DNA of 64,000 bases, from assembly GCF_951805225.1 (NCBI RefSeq), contig NZ_OX638201.1, positions 496,001-560,000 on the forward strand, in the 5' to 3' direction. A program made the translations under genes and the position numbers. The notes below the pieces were generated by a model that was not told the DNA's origin, made no database searches, and saw only the letters and a list, made by a program, of their open reading frames with translations. Shown here piece after piece: positions 1-8,918 of this stretch; within the stretch, counting starts at the first letter, position 1; the number at the start of each line of letters is the position of its first letter. The stretch is from an uncultured Flavobacterium sp. Its GTDB lineage: Bacteria; Bacteroidota; Bacteroidia; Flavobacteriales; Flavobacteriaceae.

Positions 1-1720
1 ATATGTTGCAATCTGGTTTTATCTTGCAACATTTGTAACAGTTGCCGTTTTACATATCTTTAATAATATTGAACTTCCGGTTTCGGCTTTAAAAAGTTAC
101 TCTGTTTATGCAGGAGTTCAGGATGCATTAGTGCAATGGTGGTACGGACATAATGCAGTTGCGTTTTTCTTAACAACACCATTTTTAGGATTAATGTATT
201 ACTTTATCCCAAAAGTAGCCAATCGTCCTATTTACTCGTATCGTTTATCAATTATTCACTTTTGGTCTTTGATATTTATTTATATCTGGGCGGGACCACA
301 CCATTTATTATACTCAGCTTTACCAAACTGGGCTCAGAATTTAGGAGTTGCATTTTCGGTAATGTTAATCGCTCCGTCTTGGGGAGGAATGATCAACGGA
401 TTATTGACTTTAAGAGGAGCGTGGGATAAAGTTCGTGAAGAACCAGTTTTAAAATTCTTTGTAGTAGCAATCACAGGTTACGGAATGGCGACTTTTGAAG
501 GTCCAATGCTTTCTTTAAAAAATGTAAATGCTATAGCGCATTACACAGATTGGATTATTGCACACGTTCACGTAGGAGCATTAGCATGGAATGGGTTTAT
601 GTCATTTGGTATCATTTACTGGTTGATTCCCAGAATGACAAAAAGTACATTATTCTCTAAGAAACTTGCCAATTTCCATTTCTGGATTGGGACTTTAGGA
701 ATTATTTTATACGCTTTACCAATGTATGTTGCTGGTTTTCAACAAGCGTCAATGTGGAAACAATTTAATCCAGATGGTACATTAACTTATGGAAATTTCC
801 TTGAGACAGTTACTGCTATTATGCCATTGTATTGGATGAGAGCAATTGGAGGTAGTTTGTATTTAATTGGTATGTTAACGCTGGTTTATAATATTATAAT
901 GACCATTAAAGCCGGTGATACGATTGAAGATGAATTAGCTCAGGCTCCAGCATTACAAAGAATCAGCAGCAATAGATTAAGTGGAGAAAAATTCCATACC
1001 TGGTTAGAAAGAAAACCAATTCAGTTGACCATTTTGGCAACAATAGCTATTCTAATTGGTGGTATTATTCAAATTGTACCAACAATTATGGTCAAATCAA
1101 ATATACCAACAATTTCAAGTGTCAAACCATATTCACCTTTAGAACTAGAAGGTCGTGATTTATATATCAGAGAAGGCTGTGTAGGTTGTCACTCACAGTC
1201 CGTACGTCCTTTTAGAAGTGAAGTAGAACGTTATGGACCACAATCAAAAGCGGGAGAGTTTGTGTACGATCATCCATTCCTTTGGGGATCAAAACGTACA
1301 GGTCCAGATTTGTTAAGAGTAGGTGGTAAGTATAATGATAACTGGCATTTTAATCATTTCTGGAATCCGCAAAGTATTTCTGCAGGTTCAATTATGCCGG
1401 GTTATAAGTGGTTGTTTGATAATGAGCCAATGGATATTTCCCTAACTCAAAAGAAAATGCAAGCCATGGTTACACTTGGAGTTCCTTATACAGAAGCAGA
1501 GATTACAAATGCACAAAAAACATTAAGAACTCAGGCACTTGCAATAGAAAAAAGCTTAGAAAACGATCCTGATTATGTAAAAAGTTATGAGGATAGTAAG
1601 AAAAAAGCAGCTGCAAAAGGCGAAAAATTTGTTCCTATGAATGAGAGAGAAATCGTTGCGATGATTGCTTATATACAAAGACTTGGAACTGATATAAAAG
1701 TAAAAGAGACTTCTAAATAA
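1..1720 (+). CDS. ccoN: cbb3-type cytochrome c oxidase, fused CcoN-CcoO subunit (5' partial)
   Basis: This gene encodes the catalytic subunit I and the c-type cytochrome subunit II of the high-affinity cbb3 terminal oxidase in one polypeptide. The frame is open from base 2, so the true start lies upstream of the window; the first internal start-like codon (GTG at 131) is not the real start. The CcoN part is a polytopic membrane protein with conserved histidines such as AHVHVGALAWN. It is followed near position 1170 by the CcoO haem motif EGCVGCHSQS (CxxCH). Fusion of N and O is common in Bacteroidota. It heads a tightly packed operon with ccoQ, ccoP, ccoG and fixH. Identification is confident; only the 5' end is missing. 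Confidence 0.95.
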   Translation, partial: YVAIWFYLATFVTVAVLHIFNNIELPVSALKSYSVYAGVQDALVQWWYGHNAVAFFLTTPFLGLMYYFIPKVANRPIYSYRLSIIHFWSLIFIYIWAGPHHLLYSALPNWAQNLGVAFSVMLIAPSWGGMINGLLTLRGAWDKVREEPVLKFFVVAITGYGMATFEGPMLSLKNVNAIAHYTDWIIAHVHVGALAWNGFMSFGIIYWLIPRMTKSTLFSKKLANFHFWIGTLGIILYALPMYVAGFQQASMWKQFNPDGTLTYGNFLETVTAIMPLYWMRAIGGSLYLIGMLTLVYNIIMTIKAGDTIEDELAQAPALQRISSNRLSGEKFHTWLERKPIQLTILATIAILIGGIIQIVPTIMVKSNIPTISSVKPYSPLELEGRDLYIREGCVGCHSQSVRPFRSEVERYGPQSKAGEFVYDHPFLWGSKRTGPDLLRVGGKYNDNWHFNHFWNPQSISAGSIMPGYKWLFDNEPMDISLTQKKMQAMVTLGVPYTEAEITNAQKTLRTQALAIEKSLENDPDYVKSYEDSKKKAAAKGEKFVPMNEREIVAMIAYIQRLGTDIKVKETSK

Positions 1721-1727
1721 CAGCATT

Positions 1728-1922
1728 ATGTTTGAACAGATAAAACACAATATGGAGACTATTTCGGGTATAGAAATTTACCCGATACTTTCTCTCTTAA
1801 TATTTTTCTTCTTTTTTGTTGGCTTAGGCTTTTGGGTGTTCTCGTATAAAAAAGAAAAAATCCAGGAAATGAGTGAAATACCTTTAGATGAAGGACATGG
1901 TATAATTTCAAAAGATATTTAA
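1728..1922 (+). CDS. ccoQ: cbb3 oxidase small subunit CcoQ-like
   Basis: A 64-residue protein with one hydrophobic segment (about residues 18-40) followed by a charged tail, lying between ccoNO and ccoP with gaps of 7 bp and 1 bp. CcoQ/FixQ proteins are short single-span subunits that stabilise the cbb3 complex. Assignment rests on size, topology and position, because this family has little sequence conservation. An overlapping ORF on the opposite strand has no support. Confidence 0.8.
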   Translation: MFEQIKHNMETISGIEIYPILSLLIFFFFFVGLGFWVFSYKKEKIQEMSEIPLDEGHGIISKDI

Positions 1923-1923
1923 T

Positions 1924-2862
1924 ATGAAAAAATTTTTCCCAGTATATGTAAGAGTACCGCTAATTTTCTTCATCGTCTTTGGATTGATGGAATACTTTAT
2001 AGATTCAGGTGATAAACCGGCTTTTATAAAATATCCAATGGTTTCTGTCTTTTTGTTGGTCTTTTTATTTATTCTGATAGCAATCGAGATTACATTAAGC
2101 GCCGTTAATCGCGTTATGTATCAATTGATGTCACCAGAAGAAAAGGCAAAACTAGATTACGAGAATAGTTTGAGCTTAACAGAAAGTACTTGGTATAAAG
2201 ATTTAATGCACAAGCTTACTCAAACGCCACCGATCGAAAGAGAAGGAGACTTGTTAATGGATCATGATTATGATGGAATTAAAGAATTAGATAATAATTT
2301 ACCGCCTTGGTGGGTGTATTTATTTTATATCTGTATTATTTTCGGAGTATTCTATGTTGCACGTTATGAGATTTTTGGAGGAGATGATCAAGAAACAGAG
2401 CTTAAAAAAGAAATGGCTCAGGCAAAAATAGATGTAGACGAATATCTTAAAACAGCTCCGGATTTAATGGATGAAAAAACGGTTGTTTTACTTACGGATC
2501 CAGAAAATCTAGCAATTGGAAAAGAAATTTTTACAACCAATTGTGCTGCTTGTCACCGTGCTGATGCTGGTGGACAAATTGGACCAAACTTAACAGATGA
2601 TCGTTGGATTTTAGGTGGAGGAATTAAAAATCTTTTTCATACAATAACCAATGGAGGTCGTGATGGTAAAGGAATGATCGCCTGGAAAGGAACCTTAAAA
2701 CCTAAGGAAATCCAAAAAGTAGCGAGTTACATCCTTTCCTTACAAGGAAGCAATCCAAAAGACCCGAAAGAATCAGAAGGCGAAGTTTGGGTAGATGAAA
2801 GTGCACCAACGAAAGATACCGCAGCAAGTACATCAAAAGATAGTACTGAAGTTAAAAAATAA
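1924..2862 (+). CDS. ccoP: cbb3-type cytochrome c oxidase subunit III CcoP (mono-haem)
   Basis: A 312-residue membrane-anchored cytochrome c that passes electrons to the cbb3 core. Two hydrophobic segments lie near residues 10-60 and a third near 129-147, just before the cytochrome domain. The single haem site is C207-A-A-C210-H211, with a candidate methionine ligand in the GKGMIAWKG stretch. Proteobacterial CcoP has two haem domains, so this is the shorter mono-haem form. The C-terminal 30 residues are rich in Ser/Thr/Lys and look disordered. It starts 1 bp after ccoQ and is probably co-transcribed with it. Confidence 0.94.
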   Translation: MKKFFPVYVRVPLIFFIVFGLMEYFIDSGDKPAFIKYPMVSVFLLVFLFILIAIEITLSAVNRVMYQLMSPEEKAKLDYENSLSLTESTWYKDLMHKLTQTPPIEREGDLLMDHDYDGIKELDNNLPPWWVYLFYICIIFGVFYVARYEIFGGDDQETELKKEMAQAKIDVDEYLKTAPDLMDEKTVVLLTDPENLAIGKEIFTTNCAACHRADAGGQIGPNLTDDRWILGGGIKNLFHTITNGGRDGKGMIAWKGTLKPKEIQKVASYILSLQGSNPKDPKESEGEVWVDESAPTKDTAASTSKDSTEVKK

Positions 2863-2874
2863 TACTACAACATC

Positions 2875-4293
2875 ATGTCAAATTTACCAGACGAAGCTTT
2901 TAGAGATACCATCGGAACTATTGATGAAGGAGGTAATCGAAAATTTATTTTCCCTAAAAAACCGTCTGGTAAATTCTATGAATACAGGAAAATAGTTAGC
3001 TATGTTTTGCTGGCTATTTTAGTTGCAAATCCGTTTATAAAAGTAAATGGAAACCAATTTATGATGTTCAATGTTATGGAACGTCGATTTAATATTTTTG
3101 GATTTCCATTTTGGCCGCAAGATTTTTATCTCTTTGTAATTTCAATGCTTGTTGGTATTGTATTTATTATCTTGTTTACAGTTGTATTTGGCAGAATTTT
3201 TTGCGGTTGGATTTGTCCACAAACGATTTTTCTCGAAATGGTTTTTCGCAGAATTGAATATTGGATTGATGGTGATCGTGGTGCTCAATTGCGATTGTCA
3301 AGACAAGAATGGAATTCAGAAAAAATTAGAAAGAGATTAGTAAAATGGATCATTTTTTTCTTGATTTCATTTGGTATCGCCAATGTTTTTCTGGCTTATT
3401 TGGTAGGGAGTGACCAATTATTTTTAATGGTTGAAGAAGGACCAGTTAAACAAGCAAGTAATTTTATTGCCTTATTGATTTTTACCGGAGTCTTTTACTT
3501 TGTTTTTGTTTGGTTTCGTGAACAGGTTTGTATTATTGCTTGTCCATACGGAAGATTGCAAGGTGTACTTTTAGATGATAAATCAATTAATGTAGCTTAC
3601 GATTTTGTACGAGGTGAAAAAGAAGTCGGACGTGCAAAATTCAATAAAAAAGAAGATAGAGTCACAACCGGAAAAGGCGATTGTATTGATTGTCATCAAT
3701 GTGTACACGTTTGCCCAATGGGAATTGATATTAGAAACGGAACGCAATTAGAATGTACCAATTGTACCGCTTGTATTGACGAATGCGATACGATTATGGA
3801 AAGCGTTGGTTTGCCTAAAGGACTTATCAGATATGCGTCTGAAGATGAAATTGTAAAAAAAGCACCTTTCAAATTTACAGCAAGAATGAAAGGTTACACA
3901 GCTGTTTTGTTCATTTTGTTAAGTGTTTTTATTGGAATGTTATTTTTAAGAACAGATGTTCAGGCAATTGTTTTACGCTTGCCAGGACAGTTATTTCAGC
4001 ACAAAGGAGATAAAATTAGCAATGTGTATACTTATAAGATTGTTAACAAAACAATGAAAGATTATCAAGATGTTCATTTTGAATTAATTGATCAAAAAGG
4101 AACGATTAAAAATGTCGGTAATCAACATTTTAAAGTTTTAAAAGAAGGAATTTCACAAGGAACTTTGTTTATAGAAATCGATCAGGCACTTTTAGAAAGT
4201 GATAAAACCAAAGTTAAAATTGGAGTTTACAACGGGAAAGAGTTGATAGAAACTACAGCAACTAATTTTTTAGGACCAAGAAGTTTTAATTAA
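2875..4293 (+). CDS. ccoG: cytochrome c oxidase accessory protein CcoG (RdxA/FixG)
   Basis: A 472-residue membrane polyferredoxin needed for cbb3 maturation; in the family it is linked to reduction of copper for the oxidase. Several transmembrane segments are visible (about 40-60, 85-110, 160-180, 195-215, 340-360). Cysteine motifs include CGWICPQ, CIIACPYG and two ferredoxin-type clusters (CIDCHQCVHVCP and CTNCTACIDEC). The C-terminal 100 residues form the periplasmic Ig-like domain usual for CcoG. It lies 12 bp after ccoP. An overlapping ORF at 2795-2995 is in another frame and was discarded. Confidence 0.95.
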   Translation: MSNLPDEAFRDTIGTIDEGGNRKFIFPKKPSGKFYEYRKIVSYVLLAILVANPFIKVNGNQFMMFNVMERRFNIFGFPFWPQDFYLFVISMLVGIVFIILFTVVFGRIFCGWICPQTIFLEMVFRRIEYWIDGDRGAQLRLSRQEWNSEKIRKRLVKWIIFFLISFGIANVFLAYLVGSDQLFLMVEEGPVKQASNFIALLIFTGVFYFVFVWFREQVCIIACPYGRLQGVLLDDKSINVAYDFVRGEKEVGRAKFNKKEDRVTTGKGDCIDCHQCVHVCPMGIDIRNGTQLECTNCTACIDECDTIMESVGLPKGLIRYASEDEIVKKAPFKFTARMKGYTAVLFILLSVFIGMLFLRTDVQAIVLRLPGQLFQHKGDKISNVYTYKIVNKTMKDYQDVHFELIDQKGTIKNVGNQHFKVLKEGISQGTLFIEIDQALLESDKTKVKIGVYNGKELIETTATNFLGPRSFN

Positions 4294-4305
4294 AAACATA
4301 CTAAG

Positions 4306-4755
4306 ATGAAAATAAATTGGGGAACCGGAATTGTCATTGCATTTGCATTGTTTATGACTTTTATTTTATATTTTGTTTTTGAAGTACAATCAAATAGTAA
4401 ATACGACAACGACTTGGTTGTCGAAGAATATTACAAACACGATTCTCATTTTCAGGACGAAATGGCTCGAATTCAAAATGCTCATGATTTACAGCAAAAA
4501 CCTTCTATAACTTATACTGAAAGCGGTGTGAAAATTGCTTTTCCTGCCACTTTTGAAAATGATAAAGTAAAAGGGAATGTATTATTGTACAGACCTTCAA
4601 ACAAGAAATTTGATTTTGATACCCAAATAGCTTTGACAAATTCTGCTGTGCTTATTCCGCAAAAGAAGTTGATTAAAGGGCGTTGGGATGTTAATATGGA
4701 ATGGGAATATAAAGGAACAAAATACCTTTCGAAAGAAGTGATTTATGTGAATTAA
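4306..4755 (+). CDS. ccoH: FixH/CcoH family protein
   Basis: A 149-residue protein with one N-terminal membrane helix (about residues 6-26) and a soluble, probably periplasmic domain of about 120 residues. FixH/CcoH proteins associate with CcoG and help assemble the cbb3 oxidase. It follows ccoG by 12 bp and ends the operon: the next 363 bp hold no gene. Family membership is inferred from the N-terminal pattern (MKINWGTGIVIAF), size and position. Confidence 0.85.
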   Translation: MKINWGTGIVIAFALFMTFILYFVFEVQSNSKYDNDLVVEEYYKHDSHFQDEMARIQNAHDLQQKPSITYTESGVKIAFPATFENDKVKGNVLLYRPSNKKFDFDTQIALTNSAVLIPQKKLIKGRWDVNMEWEYKGTKYLSKEVIYVN

Positions 4756-5118
4756 TAGGATGTTTTTCTAACAGAGAGATTATATTGATTCACACAGTTT
4801 TTTTTGGAAAAGTATCTAATGTTGGATTGGGATATATAGTTCCTACGGGACAAAAGAGTATTATATGATTCTTTTTTGCCGACATGTTATCTCTACGAGA
4901 TATACTTTGTTAACGTTTATAAATGGAGCTATTCTTTAAAATGTTTTAATCTCTGAAGAATATACTCCGTTAGGAGTTGTATATCGGTAGAAAAAATAAT
5001 TCGCATTAAAAAAATGTCCTGGAGGGACTAGACCATATAAATTGATATTTAATTGGAATAAAAAAACAATCACTTTTAATCCAATTAATCTGTGGCAAAA
5101 AAGAAAAATATATAGCAA
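4756..5118. repeat. Gene-free stretch with degenerate REP-like words
   Basis: No credible gene is present. The stretch contains short GC-richer words typical of dispersed Bacteroidota repeats: TTCCTACGGGACAAAAGAG near 4840, CTCTACGAGATATAC near 4892, ACTCCGTTAGGAGT near 4965, and GTCCTGGAGGGACT near 5016. Several are small hairpins of their own (CTC-ACGAG, TCC-GGA). They look like decayed copies of mobile palindromic repeats. A minus-strand ORF here (4936-5118) has no protein-like features. Confidence 0.5.
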
Positions 5119-5820
5119 ATGTTGTACTCAGCTTTTATATTAGGATTAATTAGTAGTTTGCACTGCATAGGAATGTGTGGTCCAATTGCTATGATGTTAC
5201 CGGTAGACCGACAAAATGAAGCTAAGCGAGTAACTCAAATTATAACCTATCATTTAGGTCGTTTGACAGCTTATGCGACAATAGGTTTGATTTTTGGTTT
5301 ATTAGGAAGAGGTTTTTTTCTCGCAGGATTACAGCAAAAAATGTCAATTTTTATTGGCGTAGCAATGATAATCGTGGTTTTAATTCCGGAGAAAGTTTTT
5401 TCGAAGTATAATTTCTCAAAACCTGTTTATAAAGTCATTTCTAAAATAAAATCAAGTCTGGGAAATCAATTTAAAAAGAAAACTTATAAATCTCTTTTTA
5501 CAATTGGATTATTAAATGGCTTTTTGCCTTGCGGAATGGTTTACGTAGCTTTGTTTGGTGCTATTGCTATGCAAAGTGCTAGTTTTGGAGTTTTGTATAT
5601 GATCTTATTTGGTTTGGGAACAATGCCGCTTATGACAATTGTAGTATATGTAAATTCGTTGATAAAACTTCCTTTTAGAAATAAAATACAAAAAGCAATT
5701 CCTTACGTTGCTGTTATTATTGGAGTATTATTTATCCTTAGAGGACTTGGATTAGGAATTCCTTATATTTCTCCATCAAATATGAGTTTGTTTGTACAAG
5801 GAACTCCTAACTGTCATTAA
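5119..5820 (+). CDS. Sulfite exporter TauE/SafE-like / DsbD-type membrane protein
   Basis: A 233-residue polytopic membrane protein with about six helices. The N-terminus SLHCIGMCGP and the mid-protein LPCGMVYVALFGA are paired Cys-containing motifs in symmetric half-repeats, as in the DsbD_2/TauE-like superfamily often found beside cbb3 genes. In such settings it is thought to act in metal or reductant handling for oxidase assembly, but that role is inferred from context. The protein ends in CH. Its 3' end overlaps the convergent hemN by 4 bp. Confidence 0.82.
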   Translation: MLYSAFILGLISSLHCIGMCGPIAMMLPVDRQNEAKRVTQIITYHLGRLTAYATIGLIFGLLGRGFFLAGLQQKMSIFIGVAMIIVVLIPEKVFSKYNFSKPVYKVISKIKSSLGNQFKKKTYKSLFTIGLLNGFLPCGMVYVALFGAIAMQSASFGVLYMILFGLGTMPLMTIVVYVNSLIKLPFRNKIQKAIPYVAVIIGVLFILRGLGLGIPYISPSNMSLFVQGTPNCH

Positions 5821-7181
5821 ACCGTCATTGAAAACAAATTAGTTTCCGGTGATTTTCTTTTTAGATGTAAATCAAAAGCCATACAAATATTTCGAACGAA
5901 TGGTTTTCCTGCTTCCTTGATTTTAATCTTATCTTCTTCTATTACTATTAATTGATCGTTTTCTATTTCTTTTAGATCCAATAAAACACTCGGAAGTTCT
6001 TGAAAATATAAGGATTCATTAGACCAGGAAGTTTCAAATTCGCAGGTTAAGTTCAAGATATGTTTTCGAATAATCAAATCTTCATTATCTAAAATATGCC
6101 CTTTCACAATTGGAAGTTTGTCCCATTCTAACAACTGATAATAATCTTCCAGATTTTTTGTGTTTTGAGCAAAACTATACCAACTGTCACTTATAGAAGA
6201 AACGCCTAAACCAATCATCAATTGAGTTTTTGAAGCGCTATATCCCATAAAATTTCGATGCAGTTTTTTATTTTGCGTCGCTTTATGTAAACTATCAGAT
6301 TCTAAAGCAAAATGGTCCATACCAATTTCGTCATAGCCATTTTTAGAAAGCAGTTGTTTTCCAACTTCATATAATTGTCTCTTTTCAGCATCTTTCGGAA
6401 GGTTTTCATCATTGAAACCACGTTGTCCGTTTCCTTTAATCCAAGGCACGTGTGCATAACTGTAAAATGCAAGACGATCTGGTTTAAGAGAATTTGTTTT
6501 TTCGATTGTATCTGTAACATCTTCAATAGTTTGAAAAGGTAATCCAAATATAATATCATGACCAATAGAAGTATAACCAATTTGTTTGGCCCAAAAAGTC
6601 ACCTTCGCAACATTGTGAAAAGGTTGTATTCTATGTATTGCTTTCTGTACTTTTTCGGAATAATCCTGAACACCTAAACTTACTCGGCGAAAGCCTAAAT
6701 CGTATAATTTTTTGAGTTGTTCGTAAGTTGTATTATTAGGATGACCTTCAAAACTGAATTCATAATTTTCGGCCTTATTGGCAAAACTGAAAATGCCATT
6801 TATAAGATGTTCTAAATTCTTTTCCGAAAAAAAAGTTGGAGTTCCTCCGCCTAAATGTATTTCTTTTATAATTGGCTTTTCGGATAATAATTTACAATAT
6901 AAGCTCCATTCTTTTAAAAGCGCTTTTATATAAGTTTCTTCTACAGAATGATTTTTTGTAATTCGTTTATTGCAACCACAAAAAGTACACATGCTTTCGC
7001 AGAATGGTAAATGAATATACAAACTTATTCCGCTTTGTGAATTGCTTTCTGTAAATGCTTTTTGAAAAGATTCTATCCATTTTTCTGTTGTAAAACAGGC
7101 TTCATTCCAATAAGGAACCGTTGGATAACTCGTATATCTGGGACCTGGGACATTGTATTTTTGGGTCAGTGAGATTTTCAT
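5817..7181 (-). CDS. hemN: Oxygen-independent coproporphyrinogen III dehydrogenase HemN
   Basis: A 454-residue radical-SAM enzyme that decarboxylates coproporphyrinogen III to protoporphyrinogen IX when oxygen is low, supplying haem. The radical-SAM cluster motif is C61-x3-C65-x2-C68, followed by a fourth Cys at 70 (CESMCTFCGC), as in true HemN. The HLGGGTPTF and GHDIIFGLPFQ stretches are typical. It converges on the cbb3 cluster, which needs haem under the same conditions. Its upstream region has a TAnnTTTG box and an FNR/DNR-like palindrome, so regulation by oxygen or NO is likely. Confidence 0.95.
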   Translation of the reverse strand: MKISLTQKYNVPGPRYTSYPTVPYWNEACFTTEKWIESFQKAFTESNSQSGISLYIHLPFCESMCTFCGCNKRITKNHSVEETYIKALLKEWSLYCKLLSEKPIIKEIHLGGGTPTFFSEKNLEHLINGIFSFANKAENYEFSFEGHPNNTTYEQLKKLYDLGFRRVSLGVQDYSEKVQKAIHRIQPFHNVAKVTFWAKQIGYTSIGHDIIFGLPFQTIEDVTDTIEKTNSLKPDRLAFYSYAHVPWIKGNGQRGFNDENLPKDAEKRQLYEVGKQLLSKNGYDEIGMDHFALESDSLHKATQNKKLHRNFMGYSASKTQLMIGLGVSSISDSWYSFAQNTKNLEDYYQLLEWDKLPIVKGHILDNEDLIIRKHILNLTCEFETSWSNESLYFQELPSVLLDLKEIENDQLIVIEEDKIKIKEAGKPFVRNICMAFDLHLKRKSPETNLFSMTV

Positions 7182-7203
7182 AAAAGACGGATTTTGTGTC
7201 TTT

Positions 7204-7211
7204 CAAAATTA
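7204..7211 (-). promoter_or_regulatory. Predicted -7 box of the hemN promoter
   Basis: On the minus strand this reads TAATTTTG, a full match to the Bacteroidota -7 consensus TAnnTTTG. It lies 22 bp upstream of the hemN ATG. No clear TTTG at -33 is seen, which fits a promoter that depends on an activator. Confidence 0.6.
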
Positions 7212-7233
7212 GAGTTTACCTGTAAGAGATAAA

Positions 7234-7247
7234 ATGACAAATGTCAT
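7234..7247. promoter_or_regulatory. Candidate CRP/FNR-superfamily operator upstream of hemN
   Basis: The 14-bp palindrome ATGACAAATGTCAT has perfect 6-bp arms and contains TGAC-N4-GTCA, the core recognised by FNR/DNR-type regulators. Its centre is about 40 bp upstream of the start point implied by the -7 box at 7204-7211, the distance expected of a class II activator site. Which regulator binds is unknown. Confidence 0.55.
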
Positions 7248-7260
7248 GTAATTAACAAAA

Positions 7261-7287
7261 AAAAGAGACTCATAATGAGCCTCTTTT
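7261..7287 (-). terminator. Hairpin terminator downstream of the 7301-7777 gene
   Basis: Arms AAAAGAGACTCAT and ATGAGCCTCTTTT pair with one mismatch around a 1-nt centre, and flanking A and T runs occur on both strands. It sits 14 bp past the stop of the minus-strand gene ending at 7301. Confidence 0.6.
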
Positions 7288-7300
7288 CTGAATTAAATAA

Positions 7301-7777
7301 CTAACGTGAAATAGAATCTTGGATGATTTTAAGCCATTTTTTAGCAAACATATGATCCTGATAAGCGCTTATTTGTTTGATGCGATCATCGTCAAAATCA
7401 TAGAATGGAATTGTAATTTTTTTAGAAGTTTCCTTTTCCTGAAATTCAAAATCAATTTTCAAGATTGTATCTGAATTTCCATCATTGGTTAAAACTATTT
7501 TACAAGAAGAAACACTTTTTAAATCTAAATAAGTTGACTCTTGTTGATTTGGATTAAAATTCATTAAAATAAACCTTCTGTTTTTTTGATCTATTGTAAG
7601 CGTTTTGTTGCTTTGAGATTCTGTTAAATCAAAATCTTCAGGATGTGTTGAATTGAACTTCTTTTTTATGTTTAAAATCTTTGTTTTGTTTGCAGCGCTC
7701 GATCGAGCAGAAAAATAAACGGGTACGGCTACAATGATAGCAATCACGAGACCAATTATGGTTACACTTGTTTCCAT
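7301..7777 (-). CDS. Hypothetical single-span membrane protein
   Basis: A 158-residue protein with one N-terminal helix (about residues 5-22) followed by a soluble domain of alternating hydrophobic and polar residues. The domain includes a FILMNFNPNQ stretch, and residues 95-125 look like beta strands. No family was recognised. It has its own terminator and is separated from the upstream lipoprotein-like gene by 114 bp. It could be a membrane-tethered sensor or scaffold, but nothing in the sequence specifies a function. Confidence 0.65.
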   Translation of the reverse strand: METSVTIIGLVIAIIVAVPVYFSARSSAANKTKILNIKKKFNSTHPEDFDLTESQSNKTLTIDQKNRRFILMNFNPNQQESTYLDLKSVSSCKIVLTNDGNSDTILKIDFEFQEKETSKKITIPFYDFDDDRIKQISAYQDHMFAKKWLKIIQDSISR

Positions 7778-7891
7778 TTTTGTTTTTAAAATTTGATAAA
7801 TAATATGAAATGATAAATTGTTTTCAGAAAGAAAATAATTTACTTAGTTTAGAAGAAATAGGCTCTTCTGATTAGAATTTCATGTATTTGT

Positions 7892-8254
7892 CTACCAAAA
7901 AAAATGGAAAGGATAGAGCATAAGTAAGACCTTTTTGCTCTGAGTCAGAAATTGATTTGCAAAGTTTGATGTTGATTTTACTGCTTTGTGCTGCGGAATC
8001 ACCATCAATACAGCATCAAACCATTTATTTAGAATAGATGGATTTGTTTTTAAGTTTGCTGCAAATTGATAACTGGTTTGTGGCTGAATAAAAGCCAAAG
8101 AATCTGAAGAATCAATAGAGAAATTGGAATCCGTTTTTTGATTTTCGGTTTCTTGATAGTCACTTTTTTGCACAGCCAATTCGTTTGCTTGACAAGCAAA
8201 GAAGGCAATGATCACAAGTGATACAAAAATAACGGTTTTACGAATCCAATTCAT
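7892..8254 (-). CDS. Hypothetical exported protein, possible lipoprotein
   Basis: A 120-residue protein starting with MNWIRK and a hydrophobic segment that ends at FFACQ, a plausible lipobox with lipidated Cys21. The middle is Ser/Asp/Gln-rich and probably flexible. The C-terminus is hydrophobic and aromatic (MLYPFHFFW), unusual for a lipoprotein. No family recognised. It lies between two other small envelope genes, each with its own spacing, so an operon is not evident. Confidence 0.5.
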   Translation of the reverse strand: MNWIRKTVIFVSLVIIAFFACQANELAVQKSDYQETENQKTDSNFSIDSSDSLAFIQPQTSYQFAANLKTNPSILNKWFDAVLMVIPQHKAVKSTSNFANQFLTQSKKVLLMLYPFHFFW

Positions 8255-8319
8255 GGTGGCGAATTTAACTCATAAATGACAATTAAAGAAATTTTAAAGA
8301 ATTAATTAACTTTAAAAGT

Positions 8320-8379
8320 AAGGTTATTATTTTATCCTCAAGATTTTACTAGTACCATTGAGGATAAAATAAGGTTATT
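8320..8379 (-). terminator. Perfect 12-bp inverted repeat inside a direct repeat
   Basis: ATTTTATCCTCA (8329-8340) is the exact reverse complement of 8359-8370, with an 18-nt loop. The word AAGGTTATT flanks it directly at 8320-8328 and 8371-8379. It lies just after the DoxX stop and probably terminates that gene, although no T-run follows. The direct-plus-inverted layout is unusual for a simple terminator. Confidence 0.45.
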
Positions 8380-8797
8380 GTTGCATTTTGAAATAATAAT
8401 CAGCCGAACGTTTTCCACTTCCATAGAACAAGAAAAATACGCAAATTAGTAAAACCACAATTGCCAGAATTAAGTTTTCAGAGTGCATATGTCCCATGAA
8501 GTTTACTAGAATTGCTCCAAAAAGTATTGGTAGCTGAGCTGCAATTGCCCATCTTGTAAGTAACCCAAAAACAATCATAATACCTCCAATCATGTGGGCC
8601 GGCGCGATATAATGCAGTAAAAACATTCCGCCTCCGAATCTATCAATTGGAGAAATTAAATCATGCAGATATTGAACGTTTGTTACAAATGAAACTCCTT
8701 TCATAAATAAAAAAACACCCAATACAATACGTACTAAATCTACTGGTAAATAAGTGTGCGCATTTGCCCATTTATTCAAACTTTTTACATTTTCCAT
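8375..8797 (-). CDS. DoxX family membrane protein
   Basis: A 140-residue protein with four predicted helices (about 20-38, 60-78, 83-102, 108-126). The pattern LVRIVLGVFLFMKGVSF near the N-terminus and HMIGGIMIVFGLLTRWAI in the middle matches DoxX/DoxD-like proteins. These are linked to quinone or thiosulfate redox reactions and oxidative stress in some bacteria; the substrate here is unknown. It stands alone on the minus strand. Confidence 0.8.
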   Translation of the reverse strand: MENVKSLNKWANAHTYLPVDLVRIVLGVFLFMKGVSFVTNVQYLHDLISPIDRFGGGMFLLHYIAPAHMIGGIMIVFGLLTRWAIAAQLPILFGAILVNFMGHMHSENLILAIVVLLICVFFLFYGSGKRSADYYFKMQQ

Positions 8798-8918
8798 GAT
8801 ACTACGTGATTAAAAATTATAAATAAAGTTACTAATTTTTAATGATATATTTATTTTTAAGTACCTGAAAATAAGTTTTTTACTTTTTATTTAACGTATT
8901 TTGATATTATCCGAAATT

